Shown here one piece after another: positions 1-6,252 of a DNA stretch of 8,699 bases (position 1 is its first letter; every line of letters begins with the position of its first letter). The translations under genes were made by a program, and so were the position numbers. The stretch spans positions 1-8,699 of the forward strand of contig CANHUM010000055.1 of NCBI GenBank assembly GCA_947463845.1. The letters are read 5' to 3'. Below the pieces are notes generated by a model. It was not told the DNA's origin, did not search any database, and worked only from the letters and a program-made list of their open reading frames with translations. Source of the DNA: Comamonadaceae bacterium (GTDB lineage: Bacteria; Pseudomonadota; Gammaproteobacteria; Burkholderiales; Burkholderiaceae_C).

Positions 1-702
1 GAAGTGTTCGAATTCAAGAACGTCAGCAAGTCCTTTGGTGACCGTGTGTTGATCGACAACCTGAGTTTCCAGGTGCCAGCGGGTGCCATCGTCGGCATCA
101 TTGGACCCAACGGTGCTGGTAAATCGACCTTGTTCAAGTTGATCGCTGGCAAAGAGCAGCCCGACAGCGGTGAGGTGAAGATCGGTCAGACTGTGCGCAT
201 GGCCTTTGTGGACCAGAACCGCGACGATCTGAACAACGACAAGACAGTCTGGGAAGACGTCTCGGGCGGCTTGGACATCCTGAACGTGGGCAAGTTCCAG
301 ATGGCCAGCCGCGCGTATTGCGGTCGCTTCAACTTCAACGGGGGCGACCAGCAAAAGAAGGTCGGCATGCTCTCGGGCGGTGAGCGTGGCCGTTTGCACC
401 TGGCCAAAACCCTGATTGCGGGTGGCAACGTGCTGCTGCTGGATGAACCCTCGAACGATCTGGACGTGGAAACCCTGCGTGCGCTCGAAGACGCCTTGCT
501 GGAGTTTGCCGGCTCGGTCATGGTCATCAGCCACGACCGTTGGTTCTTGGACCGCATTGCCACCCACATTCTGGCTGCCGAGGGCGACAGCCAGTGGGTG
601 TTCTTTGACGGCAACTACCAGGAATACGAAGCCGACAAGAAACGCCGTCTGGGCGAAGAGGGTGCCAAGCCCAAGCGTGTGCGCTACAAAGCTTTGAAAT
701 GA
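1..702 (+). CDS. ettA: Energy-dependent translational throttle protein EttA (ABC-F), C-terminal half, 5' end cut by window
   Basis: This is the second ATP-binding cassette of an ABC-F protein. EttA binds the ribosomal E site and gates the first elongation steps according to the ATP/ADP state; it is cytosolic and has no membrane segments. Numbering from the codon at base 4, the sequence shows Walker [10 protein letters not shown] (34-42), the ABC signature LSGGERGR (123-130), Walker [12 protein letters not shown] (144-154) and the H-loop SHDRWFLDR (176-184). The tail is basic ([11 protein letters not shown]). The reading frame is open to base 1, and full EttA is about 555 residues, so roughly the first 320 residues (first cassette and linker) lie upstream. 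The GTG at base 4 is therefore an internal valine and not a start. The gene ends at TGA 700-702, followed by a strong terminator. Other ABC-F members (Uup, YheS) are possible, but the LSGGERGR and DEPSNDLD forms and the short C-terminus fit EttA best. Confidence 0.93.
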   Translation, partial: EVFEFKNVSKSFGDRVLIDNLSFQVPAGAIVGIIGPNGAGKSTLFKLIAGKEQPDSGEVKIGQTVRMAFVDQNRDDLNNDKTVWEDVSGGLDILNVGKFQMASRAYCGRFNFNGGDQQKKVGMLSGGERGRLHLAKTLIAGGNVLLLDEPSNDLDVETLRALEDALLEFAGSVMVISHDRWFLDRIATHILAAEGDSQWVFFDGNYQEYEADKKRRLGEEGAKPKRVRYKALK

Positions 703-722
703 GTGCGGCCCTTGGGGGCTGA

Positions 723-755
723 ATGAAAAACGGGCCCATTGGGCCCGTTTTTCAT
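723..755. terminator. Bidirectional rho-independent terminator between ettA and the response regulator gene
   Basis: This is a perfect 15-base inverted repeat (723-737 with 741-755) around a 3-base loop ATT. The core stem is CGGGCCC/GGGCCCG. It is flanked by an A5 run on the left and a T5 run on the right, so it reads as an intrinsic terminator on both strands. It lies 20 bases after the ettA stop and 15 bases after the end of the convergent minus-strand regulator, so it most likely ends both transcripts. Confidence 0.9.
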
Positions 756-770
756 GGTGGCTTGAGCACT

Positions 771-1391
771 TCAGGCCACGGCTGGGTCCAGTTTTCTACC
801 AGCGATCAGGGCGGTGAAAAAACCATTGAACCATTGCATGTTGACCGGTTTGGCCATGAAGATGGTGCCCTCGGGCAAGCCGCCTCTGGCTGCAATTTCA
901 TCCTGAGTCAATGCAGAAATCACCAGACATGTCATGCGATGAAAATGAACCGAGTTTTTGAGGGTTCTGAGCAACTCAAAACCGTCAATGTTCGGCATGT
1001 TGAGATCGGCAATCAGCACATCGGGCTGGATGCTGGCCATGTCGATCAAGGCCTCCAGGCCAGAGGCCATCGCGGTGCAATCCACGGGCATTTCGCTTTG
1101 GTTGCAAAAGTTTCGAATCATGTCTCGCGTGACTGGATCGTCTTCCACCAGCAAGACCCGCAATCGCTGTTCCCGGCTTTCCATTGGACTCATCAGCATG
1201 TTGTGCTTTTTTTGGTAATCACGAATGGACGGCATGGAGATGCGGCGGTGACCGCCCTGCGTCTTCCAGGCCTGCAATTCGTTCTTTTCGACCAAGGTTT
1301 GAATCGTGCCTACGGACAAGCCCAGCAACTTGGCTGCATAGGTGGTGCCACAGTAGTCTTCCGGAGTGTCAGGCGTTTGAAGTGTGTTCAT
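771..1391 (-). CDS. Orphan response regulator with N-terminal excisionase/MerR-type HTH and C-terminal receiver domain
   Basis: The protein has 206 residues. Residues ~16-64 form a small winged-helix domain of the excisionase/BldC/MerR kind: a TTYAAKLLGLSVGTIQ helix-turn-helix followed by TQGGHRRIS (44-52), the typical wing. Residues ~78-200 are a CheY-like receiver. It has the acidic pocket E83/D84/D85, the probable phosphate acceptor D129 in IADLNMPN, S159 as the conserved Ser/Thr, and K181 in MAKPVN, so all residues needed for phosphorylation are present. The DNA-binding domain precedes the receiver, the reverse of the usual OmpR/NarL order. No histidine kinase gene is visible nearby. The start at 1391 is the first ATG and gives a complete HTH, but no clear Shine-Dalgarno precedes it. 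The protein probably regulates transcription in response to phosphorylation from a distant kinase. Its targets are unknown; the divergent operon at 1580 is a guess from position. Confidence 0.88.
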   Translation of the reverse strand: MNTLQTPDTPEDYCGTTYAAKLLGLSVGTIQTLVEKNELQAWKTQGGHRRISMPSIRDYQKKHNMLMSPMESREQRLRVLLVEDDPVTRDMIRNFCNQSEMPVDCTAMASGLEALIDMASIQPDVLIADLNMPNIDGFELLRTLKNSVHFHRMTCLVISALTQDEIAARGGLPEGTIFMAKPVNMQWFNGFFTALIAGRKLDPAVA

Positions 1392-1399
1392 GAGTTTAT

Positions 1400-1428
1400 T
1401 TTAATGATAAAAATGTCAAACTTTAATG
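1400..1428. repeat. Short direct repeat TTTAATG, possible regulator-binding site
   Basis: TTTAATG occurs at 1400-1406 and 1422-1428, a start-to-start distance of 22 bases or about two helical turns. A further AATG lies between them at 1412-1415. The repeat lies between the regulator start codon and its candidate promoter. Direct AT-rich repeats are the kind of site recognised by BldC-type HTH proteins, so self-regulation is possible. The repeats are short and could arise by chance in AT-rich DNA. Confidence 0.25.
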
Positions 1429-1431
1429 TTC

Positions 1432-1459
1432 ATAGTATTTCTTGTTATTGATCAAACAA
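1432..1459 (-). promoter_or_regulatory. Candidate sigma-70 promoter for the response regulator gene
   Basis: On the minus strand, TTGTTT (1459-1454) and TACTAT (1437-1432) are 16 bases apart, which would give a start near 1425 and a leader of about 33 bases. The region is much more AT-rich than its surroundings. The match is moderate (3/6 and 4/6 to consensus). A perfect TTGACA at 1419-1414 on the same strand lies too near the start codon to drive a normal leader. ATTGAT occurs twice, 12 bases apart (1447 and 1459), beside the palindrome TTGATCAA (1448-1455), which could be an operator. Confidence 0.35.
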
Positions 1460-1536
1460 TTGATGGCCAATTCCCGGCCCTGTGATCCCTGTCTGTCTGG
1501 GTCTCCCTGGCGACAAAGTAGGAGCGTTTTTCGGAG

Positions 1537-1571
1537 AGGGAGGGGATTAACATGACGCAAAACCACAGGAG
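1537..1571 (+). promoter_or_regulatory. Tandem ribosome-binding sites ahead of the acyl-CoA ligase
   Basis: AGGAG at 1567-1571 lies 8 bases before the ATG at 1580 and supports that start. A second, stronger-looking purine tract (AGGGAGGGG, 1537-1545) lies 6 bases before another ATG at 1552, which is out of frame with the ligase. The ORF from 1552 runs to 1989 inside the ligase, but its Cys-, Arg- and His-rich product looks like a frame shadow. I did not find a convincing plus-strand promoter in 1392-1550. Confidence 0.5.
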
Positions 1572-1579
1572 ACCCTTCG

Positions 1580-3295
1580 ATGCCCGCTCATGCTGCTGTC
1601 TGGCCTGCGCGCCTGCCTGCCCGGATCAACGCACCTGTCACATCCTTGTGGATGAACCTCGCCATCAGTGCCCAGCGCTACCCGAACAAGGCCGCACTGG
1701 TATTCATGGGCCGGGTTTGGACTTACCGCGAGTTGATGGCCAGCGCCGAGCAAGTGGCGGGGTACCTCAAGTCTCTGGGCGTGCAAGCCGGCGACCGTGT
1801 GGTGCTGGACATGCAAAACTGTCCGCAGCTGGTGATCACACACTTTGCCATTTTGCGCATCGACGCCGTCGTGGTGCCCGTCAACCCGATGAATCGGGCC
1901 GAAGAACTCAAGCACTACATCACCGACCCGGACACGAAAGTGGCGGTGACCACTGCAGACTTGGCGCCCGAACTGGCTCAGGCCAGTGAGGCCTTGCCGC
2001 CTGAGCAGCGCCTGAAGCACCTGGTGGTGACGCAATTCACCGATGTGTTTGACCCGAATGCCCTGGACCCAGAAGACTTGCCCCAGGCCTGGCAGCCTTG
2101 GCTGTTGCCTGTGCGCGAGTTGCCGGTTTTGAGTTCAGGTCAGGTGCACCCCTGGGCCGCGATGATGGCGAGGCCCAGCGTGGCTTTGCCGCCGCCCCAG
2201 GCCCAAACCGACGATCTGGCGATCTTGCCCTACACCAGTGGCACCACGGGCTTGCCCAAAGGCTGCATGCACACGCATGGCACGATCATGCACAACGCCA
2301 TGTCCAGTGGTTTGTGGGGCAACGGCACCCCAGAAAACGTGACCCTGTGTGTGGTGCCCATGTTCCACATCACCGGCATGGTGAGCGTGATGCACACCAG
2401 TATTTTGTTGGGTGCGAGCCTGGTCATCATGCCCCGCTGGGACCGCGATGTAGCCGGACATTTGATCTCGAAATGGCGGGTGACCCATTGGACCAACATC
2501 CCGACCATGGTGATCGACCTGCTGGGCAGCCCACACATGGACCGCTATGACCTGAACAGCCTGGTCTACATTGGCGGTGGTGGTGCGGCCATGCCCGAGG
2601 CGGTAGCCCAACGTCTGATCGATCAGTTTGGGCTGCGCTACGTGGAGGGTTATGGCTTGACCGAAACGGCAGCACCTTCGCACACCAACCCGCCCGATGC
2701 GCCCAAGAAGCAGTGCCTGGGCATTCCTTTCATGGGCGTGGAGTCCCGCATCGTCGACCCTGAGACTCTGGCCGAGTTAGCGCCCGGCGAGTCGGGTGAG
2801 ATCGTGATCAGTGGGCCGCAGGTGTTCAAGGGTTACTGGAAACGGCCTGAAGCGACTGCAGCGGCTTTTTTTGAGCGTGATGGCTTCCGGTTCTTCCGCT
2901 CGGGGGACATGGGCCGGGTGGACGAAGAGGGTTACTTCTTCATGACCGATCGCTTGAAGCGCATGATCAACGCCAGTGGCTTCAAGGTCTGGCCGGCCGA
3001 GGTCGAGGCCCTGATGTTCCGCCACCCCGCCATCCAGGAGGCCTGCATCATCGCCACCCGCGACGCCTACCGTGGCGAATCGGTCAAGGCGGTGGTGGTT
3101 TTGCGCCAGGACCACAAGGGCAAGGTGAATGAGCAGGACATCATCGACTGGTGCCGTGACAACATGGCGGTTTACAAAATGCCCCGCGCCGTGAGCTTTG
3201 TCGATGCCTTGCCCAAGAGCGGCAGCGGCAAAGTCATGTGGCGGGCATTGCAAGAGGCCGAAATGGCCGCCTTGGGTGGGCCGGCCAAGGCTTGA
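1580..3295 (+). CDS. AMP-forming acyl-CoA ligase (fatty-acid or carboxylic-acid:CoA ligase)
   Basis: This 571-residue member of the ANL (AMP-binding) superfamily activates a carboxylic acid with ATP to an acyl-adenylate and transfers it to CoA. Visible motifs are the phosphate-binding loop YTSGTTGLPKG (218-228), YGLTET (358-363), the ribose-binding RSGDMG (440-445), the hinge DRLKRMINASGF (457-468) leading into the C-terminal lid, and PKSGSGKV (545-552) with catalytic lysine K551. The length is normal for the family. The start at 1580 has a good AGGAG and gives the expected N-terminus, where a WPARLP...TSLWMNL...RYPNKAAL pattern precedes the AMP-binding domain. There is no signal peptide or membrane segment. 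It is first of four co-directional genes; the next starts 24 bases after the stop. The substrate cannot be read from the sequence. Medium- or long-chain fatty acids are the default guess; aromatic or sulfur-containing acids are possible. Confidence 0.9.
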   Translation: MPAHAAVWPARLPARINAPVTSLWMNLAISAQRYPNKAALVFMGRVWTYRELMASAEQVAGYLKSLGVQAGDRVVLDMQNCPQLVITHFAILRIDAVVVPVNPMNRAEELKHYITDPDTKVAVTTADLAPELAQASEALPPEQRLKHLVVTQFTDVFDPNALDPEDLPQAWQPWLLPVRELPVLSSGQVHPWAAMMARPSVALPPPQAQTDDLAILPYTSGTTGLPKGCMHTHGTIMHNAMSSGLWGNGTPENVTLCVVPMFHITGMVSVMHTSILLGASLVIMPRWDRDVAGHLISKWRVTHWTNIPTMVIDLLGSPHMDRYDLNSLVYIGGGGAAMPEAVAQRLIDQFGLRYVEGYGLTETAAPSHTNPPDAPKKQCLGIPFMGVESRIVDPETLAELAPGESGEIVISGPQVFKGYWKRPEATAAAFFERDGFRFFRSGDMGRVDEEGYFFMTDRLKRMINASGFKVWPAEVEALMFRHPAIQEACIIATRDAYRGESVKAVVVLRQDHKGKVNEQDIIDWCRDNMAVYKMPRAVSFVDALPKSGSGKVMWRALQEAEMAALGGPAKA

Positions 3296-3319
3296 GTTTG
3301 TCCCTTCTTCCTTCCCAGA

Positions 3320-4339
3320 ATGAGCCTCAGACTTTCCATCCTTGACCAGTCTGCCGCCGTCGTTGGGCGTGGGCAGGACGCGACCCTACGCCAGACACTG
3401 GATCTGGCGCAAAAAGCCGAAGCCTGGGGCTATGACCGCTTCTGGGTGAGTGAGCACCACAGCCACCCCAGCATTGTGGGCACTGCGCCCGAGGTGCTGA
3501 TGGCCGCCATCGCCGCCCGCACCCAGCGCATTCGAATCGGCAGCGCGGGCGTGATGCTGCCCCATTACTCGGCGCTCAAGGTGGCTGAGCAGTTTCGAGT
3601 GCTGGACGCGCTGGCGCCAGGACGCATCGACTTGGGCGTGGGCCGCGCTCCGGGTAGCGACGGGCGTACGGCACAGTTGCTCAACCCAGACCGCAACGCC
3701 TCCGATCGCTTTCCGCAGCAAGTCATGGAAATGCAAGCTTGGGTGAGTGGCCACAACCTGCCGCCCAACCACCCTGGGCACAACGTGTTCGCCTACCCGC
3801 TGTCAGAGACCGCGCCCACGGTGTGGATGCTGGGCAGCTCTGACTATGGTGCTCAGTTGGCGGCGCACCTGGGGCTGCCTTATGCGTTTGCCTACTTCAT
3901 CACCGACGGGCAGGGCGCAGACGAAGCCCTGCAGATTTACCGCGAAACCTTCCGGCCCAGTGTAGGCCTGCAAAAACCCTCTGCGGCCTTGTGTGTCTGG
4001 GCCTTGGCCGCCGACACCGACGAGGAAGCGCTGCACCTGTTTCAGAGCCGTGCCCGCTGGAAGATGGACCGCAATCTGGGCCGCATCGGTGCGCTGTTGC
4101 CACCCGAGCAAGCAGCCCGCGATTACAGCCCGGCCGAACAGATTGCCCTAGAGCGTCTGCGCGATTCGGCCCTGATCGGCTCTGCCACCACGGTGGGCCG
4201 CAAGCTGCGCCAGTTGGCGGCGCGGCTGGAAGTGGATGAGCTGGTGGTCATCACCTGGACACATGACCCCGCCGCCCAATGCCGATCGTACGAACTGCTC
4301 GCCAAAGAATTTTCACTTGCGGCACACTCGTCGTTTTGA
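3320..4339 (+). CDS. LLM-class flavin-dependent oxidoreductase (luciferase-like, YhbW/MsnO8 type)
   Basis: This 339-residue TIM-barrel protein belongs to the bacterial luciferase family, which uses FMNH2 from a reductase, or F420, to oxidise a substrate with O2. Family features are FWVSEHH (41-47), the long conserved block RIRIGSAGVMLPHYSALKVAE (in two parts, 70-90), LDALAPGRIDLGVGRAPG (95-112), and LGSSDYGAQLAAHLGLPYAFA (171-191, read as two adjoining parts). It resembles E. coli YhbW and the MsnO8 subgroup more than the F420 enzymes. There is no signal peptide. The upstream spacer is pyrimidine-rich with no obvious Shine-Dalgarno, so translation may be coupled to the ligase gene 24 bases upstream. 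The methionine synthase gene starts 25 bases downstream. The substrate is unknown, and no flavin reductase gene is visible in the window. Confidence 0.88.
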   Translation: MSLRLSILDQSAAVVGRGQDATLRQTLDLAQKAEAWGYDRFWVSEHHSHPSIVGTAPEVLMAAIAARTQRIRIGSAGVMLPHYSALKVAEQFRVLDALAPGRIDLGVGRAPGSDGRTAQLLNPDRNASDRFPQQVMEMQAWVSGHNLPPNHPGHNVFAYPLSETAPTVWMLGSSDYGAQLAAHLGLPYAFAYFITDGQGADEALQIYRETFRPSVGLQKPSAALCVWALAADTDEEALHLFQSRARWKMDRNLGRIGALLPPEQAARDYSPAEQIALERLRDSALIGSATTVGRKLRQLAARLEVDELVVITWTHDPAAQCRSYELLAKEFSLAAHSSF

Positions 4340-4364
4340 TTTTTAACCCTTCAGGATTGTTGAC

Positions 4365-5384
4365 ATGTTCACCACCGCGATCGCTGGCAGCTTGCCCAAA
4401 CCCGCTTGGCTGGCCGAGACCGAAAAACTCTGGCCCCAGTGGACCACCCAAGGCCCCGAGCTGCAGCAAGCCAAGGCCGACGCCACGCTGCTCTGGATCA
4501 AGGCACAGGAAGATGCGGGTCTGGACGTGATCGGGGACGGCGAGCAGGCGCGACAGCACTTTGTACACGGCTTTGTCGAGCAGGTTGAGGGCATCGACTT
4601 TGTGAACAAGGTCACCATGGGCATCCGTAACAACCGCTATGACGCGCAGGTGCCACAAGTCATTGCACCGTTGCGCCTCAAAGGCCGCGTGCACGCTTTT
4701 GAAGCCCAGCTGGCCCGTGCCCACACGAAGAAAAAACTCAAATTCACCTTGCCTGGCCCGATGACGATTGTGGACACTGTGGCCGACCGCTTTTATGGCG
4801 ACAAGGTCAAGATGGCCATGGCCTTTGCCGAATTGCTCAACCAGGAAGCGCTGGCGCTGCAGGCCGATGGCGTGGACATCATCCAGTTCGATGAGCCTGC
4901 CTTCAATGTCTATATGGACGAGGCCGCCGACTGGGGCGTCAAGGCGCTGGAGGTGGCCGCGCGTGGCCTGACCTGCACCACGGCCGTCCACATTTGCTAT
5001 GGCTATGGCATCGAAGCCAACAACAAATGGAAAGAGACCTTGGGCCACGAGTGGCGTCAATACGAAAAGGTGTTTCCGGCATTGGCCAAGAGCAGCATCC
5101 AGCAGGTCAGTTTGGAGTGCATGCACTCGCATGTGCCCATGGAAATGATGAAGTTGCTCGAAGGCAAAGACGTGATGGTCGGTGTGATCGACGTGGCCAA
5201 CCCGGCCATTGAAACGGCCGAGGAGATCGCCGATACGATTGGCCGGGCCTTGCAGTTTGTGCCCAAGAACCGGTTGATCGCTTGCACCAATTGCGGTCTG
5301 GCGCCCATGAGCCGGGCTGTGGCCGAAGCCAAGCTCAAAGCGTTGGCCGAAGGGGCCAAGCTGGCCAGCCAGCGTTACGCCTGA
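4365..5384 (+). CDS. mesD: Core-MetE methionine synthase, MesD-like, lacking the folate-binding N-terminal domain
   Basis: The 339-residue protein corresponds only to the catalytic C-terminal barrel of cobalamin-independent methionine synthase; full MetE is about 750 residues. It transfers a methyl group to the zinc-activated thiol of homocysteine. All four expected zinc ligands can be placed: H209 and C211 (VHICYGYG), E251 (SLECMHSH) and C310 (CTNCGLAP). Other motifs are AGSLPKP (7-13), LPGPMT (129-134) and FDEPAFNV (175-182). The pattern matches the MesD family of folate-independent methionine synthases as I remember it from Acinetobacter and Pseudomonas, and I use the symbol on that basis. 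AGGA at 4353-4356, 8 bases before the ATG, supports the start. In Acinetobacter MesD works with MesX (DUF1852) and needs oxygen. No MesX-like gene lies in this window; the flavin oxidoreductase gene precedes it instead. The methyl donor is unknown. Confidence 0.85.
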   Translation: MFTTAIAGSLPKPAWLAETEKLWPQWTTQGPELQQAKADATLLWIKAQEDAGLDVIGDGEQARQHFVHGFVEQVEGIDFVNKVTMGIRNNRYDAQVPQVIAPLRLKGRVHAFEAQLARAHTKKKLKFTLPGPMTIVDTVADRFYGDKVKMAMAFAELLNQEALALQADGVDIIQFDEPAFNVYMDEAADWGVKALEVAARGLTCTTAVHICYGYGIEANNKWKETLGHEWRQYEKVFPALAKSSIQQVSLECMHSHVPMEMMKLLEGKDVMVGVIDVANPAIETAEEIADTIGRALQFVPKNRLIACTNCGLAPMSRAVAEAKLKALAEGAKLASQRYA

Positions 5385-5408
5385 AGCGGCACAGATAGCT
5401 CAGGGCTA

Positions 5409-5424
5409 CGGCCTGTATGGGCCG
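5409..5424 (+). other. Small hairpin in the mesD-dioxygenase spacer
   Basis: CGGCC (5409-5413) pairs with GGCCG (5420-5424) around a 6-base loop. It is not followed by a T run, so it is unlikely to be a full terminator. The 81-base spacer (5385-5465) is longer than the others in this gene cluster and could hold a weak attenuator or a separate start of transcription, but I see no clear promoter in it. Confidence 0.2.
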
Positions 5425-5465
5425 GGTTATGCTTGCCGTCTTTCCCCGATATCCCGGATGTTTTC

Positions 5466-6218
5466 ATGCCCCAACAAACGCTGTCGCCGCCCCTGACCTC
5501 ACCTGACCTGCTCAACGCCACGTTGGCAGACCAGGGTTTTGCGGTGCTTGGTGCGGCCAGTGTTTGCGCTTTGGCAGGTGTGCAGATGCAGGCGCTTCAA
5601 GCTCTGGAGCCCAGCTGGCATGACTTGCCTCCCGATCAGTACTTGAAGGACGGTGGGCGTTACCGTCGCCGACGTCACGCCAGCTTTGAGTTGACTGGCC
5701 CGCTGGCCCATGCCGTGCCCCACCGAGCCCATTGGCAACCCTTGTCCTACAACGCATTGCATGGCGGCATGCAACGCTGGTTTGAGCCCATGACCTCCGA
5801 TGTGGTTCGGCAAGAGGCGTGGCAAAAACTGCTTTGCTGGTTGGCGAAGGTGGCTTCGGCCTTGCAAGGCGAGCAGACCTGGTACACCGAAGCGCACCAG
5901 TTCCGCATCGACACCACCGATGGCATTGGCCGTCCAACGCCCGAGGGGGCCCACCGCGACGGCGTGAATTGGGTGGCGGTGTTTCTGGTGGGGCGCCACG
6001 GCATCAAGGGCGGCGAGACGCGGGTATTTGACATCGACAGCCCCAGGGGTCAACGCTTTACATTGAGCGAGCCTTGGTCCTTGCTGCTGCTGGACGACAG
6101 CCGCGTGATTCACGAAACCACGCCGATTCAGCCTGAACAGGATGGAGGCTGGCGTGACACATTGGTCATCACGCTGCGCTCAGGCGGGTTTCTGGACGAT
6201 CCGACGTTGAAAGCCTGA
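5466..6218 (+). CDS. 2-oxoglutarate/Fe(II)-dependent dioxygenase family protein (PF10014, amino-acid hydroxylase type)
   Basis: This family includes Bacillus L-isoleucine dioxygenase (IDO), which hydroxylates aliphatic amino acids and can oxidise L-methionine to the sulfoxide; BsmA-type proteins are also members. Counting from the ATG at 5466 (250 residues), the iron-binding facial triad is H163 and D165 in AHRDGVNW plus H216 in SRVIHETT. R230 (WRDTLVITL) is the likely 2-oxoglutarate carboxylate ligand. GGETRVFD and the PWSLLLLDDS strand are typical of the double-stranded beta helix. A TTG at 5433 would add 11 residues (MPSFPDIPDVF). I prefer the ATG because the family N-terminus needs no more, although neither start has a strong Shine-Dalgarno. 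There is no signal peptide. It follows mesD by 81 bases and may be read with it or alone. The substrate is not determined; a free amino acid is the reasonable guess. Confidence 0.82.
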   Translation: MPQQTLSPPLTSPDLLNATLADQGFAVLGAASVCALAGVQMQALQALEPSWHDLPPDQYLKDGGRYRRRRHASFELTGPLAHAVPHRAHWQPLSYNALHGGMQRWFEPMTSDVVRQEAWQKLLCWLAKVASALQGEQTWYTEAHQFRIDTTDGIGRPTPEGAHRDGVNWVAVFLVGRHGIKGGETRVFDIDSPRGQRFTLSEPWSLLLLDDSRVIHETTPIQPEQDGGWRDTLVITLRSGGFLDDPTLKA

Positions 6219-6247
6219 TCAGGCCCCCGGCCTGCCGGGGGCACTGA
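6219..6247. terminator. GC-rich hairpin between convergent dioxygenase and thiolase genes
   Basis: GCCCCCGG (6223-6230) pairs perfectly with CCGGGGGC (6235-6242) around CCTG. TCAG (6219-6222) can extend the stem with CTGA (6244-6247) across a bulged A. It begins directly after the dioxygenase stop and ends 5 bases before the thiolase stop on the other strand. No T run follows on either strand, so it may act as a strong pause or transcript-end-protecting structure, or work with Rho, more than as a classical intrinsic terminator. Confidence 0.6.
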
Positions 6248-6252
6248 AATCG

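Noticed and set aside
1391..1419. Perfect TTGACA on the minus strand as the -35 of the regulator promoter
   Set aside because: A normally spaced -10 would fall at 1396-1391 on the start codon and does not resemble TATAAT.
723..1451. A 242-residue plus-strand ORF opposite the response regulator
   Set aside because: Its start codon lies inside the terminator hairpin and it is antisense to a clear HTH-receiver protein. Composition is His/Gln-rich with no motif.
1552..1989. A 145-residue ORF with a strong ribosome-binding site overlapping the ligase
   Set aside because: The product lacks domain features and the overlapping ligase frame is clearly real. The start itself is kept as a regulatory observation.
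4251..5132. A 293-residue minus-strand ORF opposite mesD
   Set aside because: It mirrors the coding strand of a well-supported gene and has no recognisable domain or Shine-Dalgarno.
5429..5505. A short ORF from the ATG at 5429 ahead of the dioxygenase
   Set aside because: It encodes only about 25 residues, has no Shine-Dalgarno and overlaps the dioxygenase start out of frame.
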